DNA from: Larus michahellis
Taxonomy: Eukaryota > Chordata > Aves > Charadriiformes > Laridae
NCBI RefSeq assembly: GCF_964199755.1
Contig: NC_133906.1
Span: forward strand, 2,728,001 to 2,792,000
DNA length: 64,000 bases
Direction: 5' to 3'
In this document: positions 36,531-49,590 of the stretch, piece by piece
How positions within the stretch are numbered: position 1 is the first letter of the stretch
How the letters are laid out: each line of letters begins with the position of its first letter
Translations under genes and position numbers: made by a program
The notes under the pieces: model-generated
The model's input: the letters and a program-made list of their open reading frames with translations, nothing else
Databases searched by the model: none
Told to the model about the DNA's origin: nothing

Positions 36531-39500
36531 TTCCTCTCCATGCAGCTGATGGGCTGCCTTTCTCCAATTTGGCAGTCCACAACTTTGCCCAAAGATGGCT
36601 CCTTGCCCAAGGAAAATTGAGATTAAACCTTTGTTATGGTAATTTCTAGCATCTCCTGTTGGTTTATCCCTAATTTCCCCATGACATCAGCATCCCCGTG
36701 CATATTTAAGTAGAAACATTTTGATGCAGCATTATCCCATGTTCACCTTGGATACTGGCATCAAGCTGAGAAGAGGCTTTTGGTGGAGCTTCAGTTGCTC
36801 CACCCAGCTTGGAAATGGTGCAAATCTGTACAAGGAGCCTATGAAACCCTCGTGCGAGCGTGGAGGCTTTGCCGCTCCGCTCCCGGCCCTCCGGATGGGC
36901 AGACGGATGGACGGACTGATGGATGGGGACCCTTGCCAGCCCCAGTCAAGGGAGTTTGTGAGCTGTAAGAGTGGCTGCTGGAGGAACGCAGGAACAGAAG
37001 CTTTTGATACAGTTTCAAACAATGTGTAATTATCAGGTAGCTGAAAATTAGCCCATCTGTGCCTCGGGAAAAGACAATGAGAAGTTATGTGTTACTAATG
37101 GCTGAAAAGCGCTGGCAACATAAAACAGGAACTCCTCAGTCAACTTTTTGTCTTCAGGTAATGTAATTACACGGCGTAATCCCCAAATCTCCTGACTTTT
37201 TGGTGGTTTTTGATAAAGCGTACGAGGTCATCCTCCTCCTTTCTTTTTCCTCTCCCCGTGGCAGCAGCCTGGTTTTTGGCACCTTGCGCAGTGCCAGCCG
37301 CCTGGCTGGGCCACCGAAAGCAGCAGCTGTGGGTAACATAAACTGCTTTTACAACAGAATAGCTAACGACACATATCAGGTTTTTCTAAAGCAGATTGTC
37401 AGTACCCGCCGTGCCTTTGCCACAGCCTTGCTATCTGAATGCAGAGCACCCGAGCCTGTAATACTATTTTGGATAAAATTTCTGCGCTGGTATGGTTGGT
37501 TCTGATCCAGGTCAACGCGCAGGCGAGCATCAGCATGGTTCAGATTTAGGACTCCTTTTGTTTTCTCTGCTTTTGGTCCCTGCTGATCCAGCACGCAAAA
37601 AAAAAAAAAAAGAAACCCAGGCAGCACGATTTCTTTAAGTGCCCTGAGGATCCAGTGATAAGGTCTTTGGGGGGTGGTGAAGCAAAACTGGAAGAGCATA
37701 AAACTCATGCAAACAGTCCAGGCAGGGTAAATAGCTCATGATTTTTTTATTCATACTTTTGTCTGTGGAATAACTGGGAGCAAATTGCTTTTTTCCTTTC
37801 CTAGCCCAAATTATTCAGAGAATTTTTCTGCTGATTTTTGCTATTCTCCCTTTTGAGAGCGTTTGCTCTCGAAGATGGCCCGCTTAGCTCTGAATGGAAA
37901 GCAAATGTTGCCTTCACCTTCAGTGAACTTTGAAGCAATTGATTTTCGCCGGCATAAAAGAAGAGCCGAGAAGTGACAGCTCACGGGCTTTGGGGAGGAT
38001 GAGTTTTGCCATTTCGCGACTGTCCGTGCAGGAGGACGCGGGCGTCCCAGAAGAGAGATGACAGATACTCTTTCGACTCATCCCCGTTCAGCCACCACCC
38101 CGTCCTCTGCCACACGCGGGGTCCCCGCGCCACCAGCTTCTCTGCAGCTGCCGTGCAGAGGCTTTAAGCAACCCGTAATAGGGAGGACTCCAAGGAAAAT
38201 TATTCTCGCTAGCTTTTGTCTGGTAATCTGAGGTCAAGAAAAACAAACTGCTTCCTCTCCGCTCTCTCCAGCGCTGCGGTGAGAAATGCAGCCAAGCTCC
38301 GGCACCGAGAATAAAGGCAGAGTTGGCACAAACACAGGAGCTTCTTAAATGAGTTTGCCATTAGCCGGAAGGGCTGCAAATTGAAGCGAAGATAAGCCCC
38401 TTAGCATTTCCCTTCTTTAATCCAAGCCTCATAAAAGCAGAGATGTGTTCCTATTCAGTGGGCTTTATACAGAGGCAGGTATTTCATTTACCCAAAAAAC
38501 CCCTGGATCGGATAAATTATTAATGTTATTTATAAAGGCAATTCTGCCATTCAGCAACTTCTTTTGGATCCCTACGCTTAATCTCACTGCTTAGCATAAG
38601 ATACACTCCAGTTAAAAGGCAAAATCACATTCCCTTACAAGGCCTGCGAAATAACGGAGCGCCGAGGTGCCTGAAAAAGGGTTGTAGTTTAAATTCCGCT
38701 TTAAAGACTAATACATTTATCAGCGGGAAACATAAGCCCTGACTTCCACTTGCTTGTGCCCTCCTTGTGTGCTGGAGGGGGCCTCCCTTGCACGCATCCA
38801 GAGCCGTCAAAGCCGCTCAGCGAGAACGATGGAGATGCAAAACATGCGAGTGCTTACATGAGCCTCCGTAAGGCTGTTTGGTGGCTGGGTGGAGCCGTAT
38901 GGTGAGACAGCAAGTAGCCCTGTCTTCTCCCATCATGTGTCCTAGAACACGTCCTATAACGTGTCCTGCTCCGGGACACCCACAGCCATGACTTGGGCTT
39001 CTGCAGGCTCAGCCCCACACCCAACGTCACTGATCAGGGTGATAACAAGGGCAGACCCAGCACAAGAAATATCCAGACGTCTCATCGAGCAGAGGCGCGG
39101 GCTCACCTGCTTGGGTGGTGGAGTCAGGATGCTCCAAGTCCCAAAAGAGGTCCTCAGAGACCCTGGGAGAGCTGCCACCCCGGTGGCACTGAGGATCTTG
39201 ACCCCATCAGAACCAGCATGGCACATAACCACAAGGAGCAAGGGAATAAGCACAAGCACCTGGGAGTCCCGGTGCACGGCCAACATTGCCATTTCAGTTG
39301 CAACAATGGGACGCGATGGACCAGTTTCAACGGCAAAGAGCCAAGGTAAAGGGACAGGCAAAGCAAGCAGGGTGGCAATGGGTATTTTGGGGTTAAATGC
39401 CCACACTGAGGAAGAGGAGGGCCAGCAGCCCCCCCAAAAAAGATGTGCTCAAGCCTCTAGGAGGGGAACAACGGCTCCTTGCTCCCACATCAGGAATACA

Positions 39501-42450
39501 TGTGGAATTAACTACAATGTTTTCCCCCCTGCAGCCCCCACGTACGTCCTGGTGGTCGTCACAGCAGAGTCACACGCAGACATAAGCCATCCTCCAAATC
39601 CGAGGGCAACGCACGCGTTGCGTGCTGGGGAACGGCAGCGCATGGGAATTGCAGGGAGGTTTTGGAAAATTTCTCCTGAAACATTTTCTCCGCACAAGAT
39701 GTATGTTCCCCCGAAATCCTTTTTTTCAGCATTTTCCTCCCCAAAGGCTGCACGGCAAACCACTGAATGGAGCGGCCGGTGCTGGCTGATGCTTTGTTTC
39801 GGCACGATTTGAACCAAACTATTTTTGTTTGCTAAACAGGCTCAACTTTTCCACAGCAGGGTTACGACGGCAGCATCGCCCCGAGGGAAGGAGCACTCGG
39901 GACGTTCGCGATCTATTTTTTTTCTCCTGGGCCGTGGGTGCCGGGGACGAGCGACGGCTCGCGGGTGGCAGCATGGCTTTGCCTTTGATCAGCCACGAGA
40001 AGAGAGGGCTCCCGCAGCTGCGCTTGAAGCCCGAGATGTCTAAGCTACGGGCACCACAGAGAAGCGTACTTTTATGTCAAAGCGACTTACAATAAGATTT
40101 TAAGTTTGTTCGGGGAGCTGGAATGAAATATTTAAACGCAGCATCATAGTAGCGTTTTATTCTCATGAAAATGCTGCAATGCCATTTGCAAATCAGAAAC
40201 GTTTTAAAAATTTCGCTTTGAAATAGCAGTGTCTTTATGCAGCTGTTTTGGGTTGTTTTTTTTTTTTTGCTTTCCAGGAAGAAACAAATTGGGGGCAGGG
40301 GGCGGGGTGGGGGAAGCTGAGATATTGGCCATTTCCTCATAAATGAGACGTCTGCTTTTCAGGCTGTTATGGTGAGTCTGTTTGGAGCCATCCTTCCCAT
40401 TTGGAGCGGGGAGAATCAGCCTACGTTGCTGCATCCAGCATTCAAATTACATTATCTTTGTTTCTTACACCGACGAGGAGACATTTAGGTTGGAGAACTC
40501 CACCGGGCATTAGAGCTGCTCTGAAGGGTTTGCATGGTTTGAAATAAATGTCATAAAAGAAATAGCAAGTTCTTGTAGAAAAGCACAGCTGTCCTACTTT
40601 TTTTTTTTTTTTTTTTATTGGTGCAGATCTCACTTTCCTTAGGTACAGTATATTCATTTGCAGTTCTTAATTTCCCTACGTATACATTATACCTTGTTAG
40701 ACAAGGCGCGGGTAGTTTCTCAGCCGACTCCTTGCTGTTCCCAAGCAGCACACGGCTCCAGGCAGGTGGCCCAGGGCCACCCAAGCTCTTTGGTGCCTGG
40801 GTCCGGGTGGAATTTGAGCCATGCCGAAATTCAGTCACTTCTAAGGGATTGAATTTTGAGAAGTGAATTAAACGATTTTCAATGGGAAAAGCAGTTCTGC
40901 AGGCAGTTCTGGCCAAATTCAGCACCTGAGGTTCAAATCGCTATTAAGAAAGGGTTATTCTATAATAGTGACCAAAATATACTTGAATTCATTATCTTAG
41001 CAGGATCAAAAAGCCCCAAATCCCTTAAGATGATGTCTGACTTTAAAAAAAAAGAGCCCTTCTGGTTTGTATACAGTTTGTTCATAGGGATTTTTAATAC
41101 AAAAACTCAAAGAACCGCAAGGGTAAAATGTTGGCAAGCGGCATAACAAACTGCTTAAAAATAACATATGAAAGCATCAGAAGAAATCTATATCATTTAT
41201 CCAAAACGCTAAGGATCCGAAATAGCTGATAGAGTTGAAAAGAGGAGTAGAGTAGGCATAAGAGAAATCCTTCAGGACTGAAGGCAGGGCTAAACAGAGA
41301 GAGCAGAGAGAAGCACGTCTTGGCCAGTTAAACGGACAATGGTAATGTCAGACGAGTACAAGACTTTAAGGCACAAAAGGCAGCTTCCCCAGCAGCCGGC
41401 ACGGGTAGGGACAGACCTGGGAATTTTCTGGTCCCAAAGCTGTAGGGGAAGCTGCGGTGATCCGAGGGGTTTCTCCGGCTCAAGCCGTCCCGTACGCAAG
41501 CGACATTTAGGAAGCCAGTAGATCTCCAGCCTGCAAACGTTGCTCCTCTAAATCCTCCCTGAGATTTGACCCGAATGAGCCAACCCGCAGCCTCTCACCA
41601 GTGGCAGACGCACTGCGAAGTGAGATAAACCGAGCCTGTTTTAGCAACGCAATAACCAGGAGCTCACGCGGTCTCCAGCTGATGCCGATTTCCCCGTTAG
41701 TTCCCCACCTCGCCGATGTTTCAGGCCCCGCTTTCTTGCTGATGAAGCTCTCGCGGCCGTCGCCAGCACCCAAGCCCGCACCGGCTTCTCTTGCCGCTTC
41801 CCTCGGAGCCCGTCTGCCTCTCCCAGACAAGCAACTCTGCGATTTCTCGTGCCCCAAAAGCCGATCCTCATCGATGATGTTCCCCACCAGGCGGACGGAA
41901 CAGCGCTTAAAAACCCAGCTATGGCTTGGAAACCTAACGCACAACCGGTGGCGTGTCAAGACGGTGATTTCGGCCCTGCGCCTCCCTCCTTCACCTGCTT
42001 CTTGCTGCTACAAGCAGGGAGGCAAAACTCCCGCGATCATCCTGCAGGTGATTAGAGGAAATTGCATTGCCGAAGCGCTCCGTGGCTGCAGCCGTGCTTC
42101 AGCTCTTGACTTGCCGGCTGGTAAGCTGCCAGAGAGAGGGAAGTGTAGGCATAAAATGAATAGCAGAAGAGATTGCAGGTAATTATGTTTCTTAAGCTGT
42201 TAACAGGATTGGCCATTTGATAAATGAGAGGATTTGGGAATGTTTTGTCACTGACAAGCCATTGTAGGATCCGAGTGGAAAACGGGAGCGTTTCTCTTCC
42301 GTAGCGCGAACAAGAAGGAAATTCTCTCGGGATGCTCACGCACCGTGAAATTCATCTGAAACCTGGATGCCAGCGCACGGAGGCGAAAGGACAGATATAG
42401 GCCTCCTGCTGAAAAAAGAAGAACCAAGTCTCTTACATGTGTTATTCATT
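36531..42450. other. Long gene-free interval
   Basis: No gene I can support. The longest frame of the window, 283 codons at 38961-39812 (plus), lies here; it has no domain and overlaps a 150-codon minus frame, so I treat it as chance. AT-rich blocks at 38340-38660 and 40080-40260 resemble regulatory DNA. A T19 run lies at about 40600-40617. Confidence 0.5.
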
Positions 42451-42850
42451 TGGTTTTAGTGCCCCTCCCTCGTTCCCAGAGGTTTCTGTTCTATTACGGT
42501 GCTCCCCAACATTCTTACATATGGGTTTTGGTGCCACCAGAGCCCCTCAAATCCCTCCCTTTGCTTTTCAGTGCCCCACATCCCTCTGATTCCGCAAACC
42601 TCTTGGTTTGCTTTTGCGGTTCCCCAGCTAGCTGGAGAGGCGAGAAGGGAAACCAGCGCTGCTCTGTTTGTCCTTCTGCTCCAACCATGCCCCTCGGGGT
42701 GGTTTTGGGTACCCCTGAAGCCACTCTATTTCTTTTCTGGTGCCCTCAACTCCTTGGTGTGCCTTTCAGGGTGCCGCAGAGCTGTTAATCTGCTTTTTGG
42801 TGCCCCTTGCCCCTGGAAATCCTTGTGCTTTGGTGCTCCCAGGAGCCCTC
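42451..42850 (+). repeat. Degenerate tandem repeat, TTTTnGGTGCCCC units
   Basis: About ten irregular copies of a T-rich/GTGCCCC motif occur 28-90 bp apart. Examples are 'ttttagtgcccctccc' (42453), 'ttttggtgccaccagagccc' (42525), 'ttttcagtgccccacatccc' (42565), 'ttttgggtacccctgaagcc' (42702), 'ttttctggtgccctcaa' (42734), 'tttttggtgccccttgcccc' (42793) and 'tttggtgctcccaggagccc' (42828). Each T-rich head is followed by a C-rich tail. Because C-rich units stay open on the plus strand, frames of 112 and 158 codons arise; these are not taken as genes. Confidence 0.6.
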
Positions 42851-45800
42851 AGGACTATCAGTCCCATCACGGAGCAGCGAGGCAAGGGCAGAACCCACGG
42901 TCTCACAGCCACCTGCATGGGGACAGGACGCAGGGACGTTATCTTTGTAAGCCATTTGCCAAGGAGTTGGCCTGAAGCAGAAGGGCAGGGTGAGAGCTGG
43001 ACCTGCTCCAGGGGAGGGGAACCAGGACTCACCCCGGGGACGGCGCATGAGGCTTGCTCTGGTGTGAAGGGTTTTGCTCTGCGGCGAGGGAAGATGGTGT
43101 CAGCGAAGTGAATCACACAGTCGTGTTAAAAATCATCATCTCGGGTGTCAGCGCTGCGTGGCTGGTGGCTCCGGCCATCTGCTGTGGAGGTGGCCTTCTC
43201 TGCCAGGCCCCCCTGGAGCCCCCATCCTGCCTGGTACGGATCTCACCCTCACTGCAGAGCCCAGCACCGGAGGTCAGCGAAAGTGGCAAGCAAAGAACAA
43301 ATAAAACTCCCTAAAAGTCATCCCTTATGCTGCTTTCTGGGGCTGCCTCCCCCAGCCAGGGCAGGTTCCTTGCAGGATCGGAGCCCGAGGCAAGCCCCTG
43401 TTTGGGTGTAAGAGCAGAGGAGGAGGGGAAGACTCCCCAAAATCTCCATCGCAGCTTTTCGCTTTTTTGCTTTACCTGGTTTTTGGCAGCCAAAGCCAGG
43501 TTATTTGTATTGCTTTGGTTTCCCTGCAGTTATTAGCCGGGAAGCATTGCTGGTGCCCCTCAGACGGCCTTTTCCCAGCAGTGCCTGGGCAATGGGAGAC
43601 ACACTCCTTGCTTCACTCCTGAGAGCAGTCTGGAACAAGGGCTGGGTGCCCGAGGAATAGAGGCAGGATGGGGGCAATGAAGCTGTTTTCACATCCTACA
43701 CAGCCGTAGCACAGCCTACACCGGGCAAACAATGGCAGAACTCCATCCAGACAGGCTGGACACGCACGCAGCCCCACAGAGAGGATAAGCAGCCCTCTCT
43801 CCAGTATCCCTGCCTGGGGAAGAAGCTTCCGTGGTCCTGCCTGGCTGGCATTCCCAGCCGGCGCTGGCTGCCTGTCCCTGAGGAGGCAGGTAAAGCAGCA
43901 GCTGCCTCTTTGAGAGATTTAGGTACTAGGAGACATAAATACGTTCCCGCAGTTTTGTATTTGAGCTCTTCCCAAGAGCAAAGTGGCGATTCAGCCTGAA
44001 CAGACTTATTGGGTAGAAAGAAGAGACGTGTTTCAGCCTCAGCTGCGTTAGTTGGTAGCAGCATCCTGGAGGGACACAGCCTTGGTGCTTCTGCCCCGTT
44101 GCCAGCTCCCCGAGGAGAGCAGTGTCCTGCCCGTGAGTCAGGCTGCAGTTAGCCTGCTTCTGTACCAACTCCAAACAACCCCAAAAACTGCACAGGGATT
44201 CCCTTTTGGGAAGCAGACTCAGTCCGTTAACCCACTCCGCTCCAGCACCCAGGGCTCTTAAGAGCAGCGATCGCTGCTGAAGCTGGGTTGTGTGGAGGCA
44301 GAGGCCCTGAGCGGTATTTTTATCCCCACACAACTCATTTGGGCTGCAGGGTGAGGTCTAGGAGCCACCATCACCCCCTGCCTCGGCCCCTCTGAATGGG
44401 CCTTGCCCCACTCCGGCAACTTCTCCGGTGGGGCCTCCCCCCGCCGCCCACCTCCGCACTCACCCTGTGAAGGAAATCTTTTTGGAGACTTCTCTTAAAG
44501 AGTAACAAGACGAGACTTTAGTGCAGAGGTGGGCACGGCCCCAGTGGAGCGGCCGATGCTGCCAGACTTTGCTCCCCAGACCTATGTAAATAGTCTGGGC
44601 GCAAAAAAGCCCCTCAAGTGTTCTGCCCTCACACGGCTCAGCCTCCGCAGCCATCGCTGTTCAACTTCCAGTTCACTTGGGGTGCCCTTGTCTTTCCGGG
44701 TGCCCTACTCTCCCCGCCCCCGGCCCCGCATAAACACTTCGTACCCTTCGTTTAACGGCAACGTTTATGACGCATATCGGAACAAGGACTTCAGCAGCGG
44801 GAGCTGTGTTTGCTGGGCCCTTGGCTGAAGCGGAGTAAAGAGCAAGCTGGGCTGAAGGGAGCATCCACGAAGGCAGAGAAACAGCCCCTTCTGGCACTTA
44901 CTCACCGCAAGGAAATAAGAGCCGCTGCAGCAAGACTGCCACGGCTGTTGGCTGCCGCCTTTTAGCTCCACCAGCACAGCAACAAGCTCCTTCTGACGCA
45001 GGAGCTGTGGGACAAGCTGAGGATGAGGAGCAGGGCAAGGTCTGCTCCAGAGCCCTGTTACCGGGGATTAAGCAAACAACGCACTGAATAAACCAAAAGT
45101 CACCTTGTCTCAGCTGTGGCTTGCTCCGCGTTTTATTTCCAAGAGGAAAACTAACCCAGCGTGATGCCGGCATGCTTCGTTCCTGCTCAGCACTTCTTGT
45201 GGCGCGCCTCCCCAGCGAGGGCTGCGGGGAACTGGCAAACGCAGGCCCTTTCCTTCCGCGGCAGCTCCTTAAGGAGTAAAGGAAGGCAAAATCCGGCTGC
45301 TGCTCCTTCAAATAAGGTCCCTGGAAAATAACGTCACTTACTCTTCGCAGCTCAAGCTGAAGCCTAAAATGTTGGCCCCAAGCAGTTGGCGGAAGGCGGG
45401 CAAGAGGTGAAATAGCACTTATTCTTAGCTATGTGCACCTAGGAAAAGAAAACAAAGAAAACAGCAGGAACAGAAACTCCAGCTGCTTTTCCTCAACAAA
45501 AAATAGGACTCAAACCCCTGTTTCCACCCAGGCAGGGGCAAGCGTGCAGACGCACGCACTGGATTTGTGCCCCCTTGCTCCAGCAGCCCCCAGCCAAGCC
45601 CAGGGCTTCACTTCTGCACACACAGCAGGAGCTACAGCTTCAGCCACAACTGGGCAAGGCAAAAGCTCTCCCAAAGCTCATCCAGAAGCACAGGGCAGCC
45701 ACAGGAGCACAACTGCCACCTCGAGCGGGTTGTAGTTCAAGCACAGAGATGCTTGTTCTTGCCAGCGCATTTAGGAAAGGAAATATGGTTTGCCAACCCA

Positions 45801-48600
45801 CTCCTGGGGTAGATGGATGAGAAAGACTTCCCCAAGGGCTGACCCACAGAGGCAGCCTTTGCCATTTATAAAACCCTTGCCAGCCAGGGGAACTAGAATG
45901 ATCAGAAAAAGCTTTTATCTACAATGAAGAGCATCTGACAAGGGAAGGCCGAGCCAGCTGCTTTCGTCCCAGCCAGCCCTACGAGACATGACCACAGGCA
46001 AGCCCAGCACCGTGAAGATGGTCTCAGTCCAGAAGCCAACTACCACCCGCTCCAAACAGCCTCAGCTCAGCCGCTGACCCCCTGGAGGGCAGCCCCCCTG
46101 TGTAGGCCCTCTGGATGTTCCTCTCAAACAGCGACTGGGAAACAAACTCCTCAGCTCACATTTAACTGTGCTCCTGCTTGTTCGACCCCCATCAGCCTTT
46201 CCCACGGGGAGAGCATGGTCCAGTTCCTGCCTCCGCAGCGCAGCACTCTGTGCTTTGACTGTGAAGCCCTGAAAACAGCCCACCACCACCACCAGCTCAT
46301 GGGGGGCCTTGCAGATCACCGTGCCTCTGGCTAGCACTAAGGGATCCCCTCCAGGTTGCCCTGCCTGGACCTTCCAGGCTCAACCCACCCACCACAGGCC
46401 CCAAAGCCTCCTTGGGCTTTAGCTTTGGTCACTCACCACTTATCTGACATCTTCTCCTGTGCCCGCATCCTCCTGTGCTCCCCATATCGTCCGGGCTGTG
46501 CTCCTCACCAGGGACTTCTGACCCTTTGTTGCAGAAAAACAGCGTCACCTCTGCTGAAAGAAAAGCTCCTTGTGAGTAAATGAGGGTACAATCAGACCAA
46601 CACAGGTCTCTCCATCACCCCAGGTCAGTCTCCTGCCCTGCAAACTCCAACCTAACAAATGCTATTTGGGAACTGGCTCACTGCCGGGGAAGAGCCCAAA
46701 ATCCCAGCAGCTTCCCCAAATACCTTCCCTGATGGGGAACAGCATGTACCATGTCCCATCTGATGGCACGTCTCTTGTACCCTGTGCAGAGCTACGGGCC
46801 CACCATGCACCCTGCCCCAGACCCATGGGGCATGTGTGCAGGGACCCCAGATCACCCCCATACCAGGAGAGGAACAGGCACAGACTTTTTATCTCTCCTT
46901 TTCTTCCAGAAGTCACCCTTGAGGGGGGATTTTCATGCAAGGGCCAGCAGCAGCACATCTCAAGCCCTCACACAGGGATCCTCGCCAGCTATCAGCACCC
47001 TTGTGCCCACAGGCTCCCCCCTTCCAGCCACCCTCTGTGGGGTCTCCGCTCACCAGCACAGGAGATGGGCACCGGGTGCTCCAGGTTCAGCCCCAGCAAG
47101 CAGGAGCTCTCCCACTCCAGCCCAATGCTGCCCGTGGTGGCTCCATTCCCATCTCGGGAACCGGACCCACAGCCCTTTTTGGGGCAGGGGCTGATGCTCC
47201 TGGTGCAAGTGCTCCCGGTGACACAGGCATCCCCACGTCTGCTCATCCGCCCTCCTCTCTGCCACATACCCCTGCAATCCAAAGATGCCCACAGACCTTC
47301 CTGGGGAACCAAGCAATCACACGCCGAGGAACGAAACCCCATCTCCTGAGTTAAGCTGGCAGAGTAACACAGCAGCGATCTCTTCGCAGCCCCCTGAAAC
47401 CCTGTCACCGCAGCCCGCCACGCTCTGCACCAGCACGTCTCAAGCATGCTGCGGAGACCAGGCAGCTCCGCAGCGCCTAAAGACAAACCCCAGAGAAAAA
47501 GGTGAGGGGACCAAAGAGCCTCAGGCAGGGAGAGCGTGTCTGACATCGCAGCACAGGATGCAAAAGCCTTTCGGGGGTGCCCTCCATCCCGGCAGCCCTG
47601 GGGAAGAGCCTGCGCCAAGGCAGAGGGACGTCTGCCCCTGGGAACAGAGAAGCTGCTCCAGCTCCAAGGGGAGATACTTAAAATTATTGCAGTTTCCAGA
47701 GACAGAAAGAAAATGATCAGCACAGCACCTGATGATGTACCTGCTCCGGAGGGATAGTGGGAACTCGGGGCAGGGCATCGATTGATGTGAGCAAAGAGGC
47801 CGGCCAGCAAGGCCTCGGAGGCGAGACAGCGCGATGCTATCGTTTCATTTTTTACAGAAAAGGCGATACAATAAAACTTGCTTCTAACAACATATACAAG
47901 GACTTGAAAGGGTGCGGGACAGACTTACAGACGTCTGTGCTATTCGTTAGTCTGTGCTCTTTCCCTTCAAAAGATTGTTCCAAAAAAAAAAAAAAAAAAA
48001 AAAAAAGAAGGAAAAACACCCCTCACCTGTAGCTCTTCCGCCAGCCCCAGAGGCACAGCAGCACTCAGCAGCCCCGGCACAATCACCGCAACAGACTCGG
48101 CTCCAGGATGGGGTTCCACCTCCAGCCCTCGGCTGCTGCCCCTCGCCTCCCCCGAGCCACAGCACCGCTGGCTCCATCCTGCTGGATAAATCATGTGCTC
48201 GCTTTCTCCTCTTTTTTGGTGAAACAGATGTAGCTTTAAAAAAAAAGGTTGAAATTAAAAAAAAAAACAAAAACCAAACAATTCTTCCCCCCTCCAAACC
48301 TACCAGCACCTCAGCCAATCTAGTTTGGTGCTGGCAACCTCCAGTCTCTTTTAATTAGCCTCGTGGTTCTGTTTAAATATGTAAGTTCCCCTGCTTGGGA
48401 AGTGGTTAGTTCAAGATCTGCGGTGTGTCTTTCCGTAGGAAGACCTGTAAGTAACCTTACTATTCAATTTGTTTATTTTTTTTTAAGCTGCTGTCCAGGT
48501 TAAGCTCCGCGTAGCTACCAGAACCAGGCACTAAGATTAAGGAAGGATTGTGTTTCTGAATGCTGACAAAGAGAAAAGGAAGTAATTTAAAGTATTTCTT
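42851..48600. other. GC-richer gene-free interval
   Basis: Open frames are frequent on both strands here (for example 46666-47349 plus, 227 codons; 46992-47810 minus, 272 codons) but have no domain, overlap each other and have repetitive low-information composition. A minus-strand donor-like 'cagggtgagtg' (near 44454-44466) and several AATAAA sites exist, so an unannotated non-coding RNA cannot be excluded. Confidence 0.45.
47983..48006 (+). repeat. A24 homopolymer run
   Basis: A pure run of about 24 A residues followed by 'gaaggaaaaac'. No retrogene or SINE body is recognisable upstream, so it is listed only as simple sequence. Confidence 0.9.
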
Positions 48601-48604
48601 AAAT

Positions 48605-48705
48605 TTGAAGTGACTTCTGGTGCCCCCTGAAGCCTTCCGCGTGGCTTGCAGTACTAACTAGAGCCCTGTGTTTGGCTTTCAGTGCCCCCCCAGAGGCTCC
48701 TGTGT
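48605..48705 (+). repeat. Outlying units of the GTGCCCC repeat
   Basis: Two units, 'cttctggtgccccctgaagc' (from 48613) and 'ggctttcagtgcccccccag' (from 48673), match the repeat at 42.45-42.85 kb, including the GAAGCC extension found at 42702. Confidence 0.45.
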
Positions 48706-49412
48706 GCACGACGGTTTTCAAAACTTGTGTATGGTTTTTATTTTTATTTTTTAATTTTTCTGCCCCGTGGAAAATGCCATATTCATGCACGGGGAGGCTC
48801 TGTAGGTACCCAGACCAACGTCTGGGGCGTTTCAGCTCCCCTGGCCGTATCACGACAGCATCACAGAGAGATGCTTACGGGCACAGCACAAATCAGCCTA
48901 GTCAAAACGTACGACTCTTCCCTCTGTGCTCCCTGTTCTGGGTTTTGCATGTTCTCACTCCTCCACCTTAATAGTGTGTGCCCGTCTGCAAAGAGTGTCT
49001 TAAGGCTCCATTGCTTGCTAACAACCACAACCCCTGTATGACAGGTGAACCAGAAAGCAATAAGGAGGTTTTACGTGCCCAGAAAGAAGCAGCCGGTTCC
49101 AGCAAACAGTGCTGGAAGCAGCAGCACTGGAGGAAGGCTCAGCAAAGGCAGCGCCGCCCAGAACAACTGTCTCTCTTCCAAATATTAGCCAAAACTGGAA
49201 AGGGCAGGATGGTCCATGTCTTTGGTACCCCAGCACTTGACGGAATAACTGAGACTTTCTAGTTAATCCAGTGGAAAGAGTTTCGTAAGGACTCGAAGGA
49301 AGCAACATGAATATGCAGCAAATATAGACGAAACCTGCTGTCTATTGAAATGGCTCATTAATACCGCACAGACAAAGCAAATGAGTGATGCTTACTGCAG
49401 AGTTACCAGTGA

Positions 49413-49589
49413 ACGTATCTGTGCTCGGATTATCGAAGCAGTGCAGAATATTTCACCCCATATGGTTTGCCTGAAGAGGCTGTTTCAGATAATGGTCCTC
49501 ATGTAGTTTCCATGGAATTTCAATATTCCCCAGAAGACGCTCGCTGGAGCACTCCAGAGCAACCTTGTGTCATTTGGTGCCGCGCGAAC
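49413..49589 (+). pseudogene. Fossil retroviral/Ty3-type integrase core fragment
   Basis: One frame is open for 59 codons between TGA (49410) and TAG (49590) and has no useful start codon. It encodes 'YGLPEEAVSDNGPHVVSMEF' at about 49461-49520. This is the signature around the second aspartate of the DDE/RNase-H-fold integrase core of retroviruses and Ty3/gypsy elements (family form: YGxPxxxxSDNGPxFxSxEF). Integrase joins element DNA to host DNA. Neither the first catalytic Asp region, the third catalytic Glu, nor the zinc-binding N-terminus is recognisable in the flanks, so this is a broken relic. The match is over about 22 residues and I cannot tell which retroelement family it came from. 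A gene co-opted by the host is conceivable but unsupported. Confidence 0.6.
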
Positions 49590-49590
49590 T

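Noticed and set aside
38961..39812. Longest open frame in the window, 283 codons, plus strand
   Set aside because: No domain or motif recognised, basic Ser/Thr/Ala-rich composition, a competing 150-codon frame on the other strand, no repeat or splice support. Likely chance in GC-moderate DNA.
42499..42975. 158-codon plus-strand frame over the GTGCCCC repeat
   Set aside because: Its length follows from the C-rich repeat units; no conserved protein feature.
44440..44660. Minus-strand donor-like site (ttcacagGGTGAGTG) with a 64-codon frame
   Set aside because: A single splice-like motif without a matching acceptor or recognisable coding sequence.
46666..47810. Overlapping 227-codon plus and 272-codon minus frames
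   Set aside because: Both strands are open over the same GC-rich, stop-poor DNA. Neither gives a recognisable protein.
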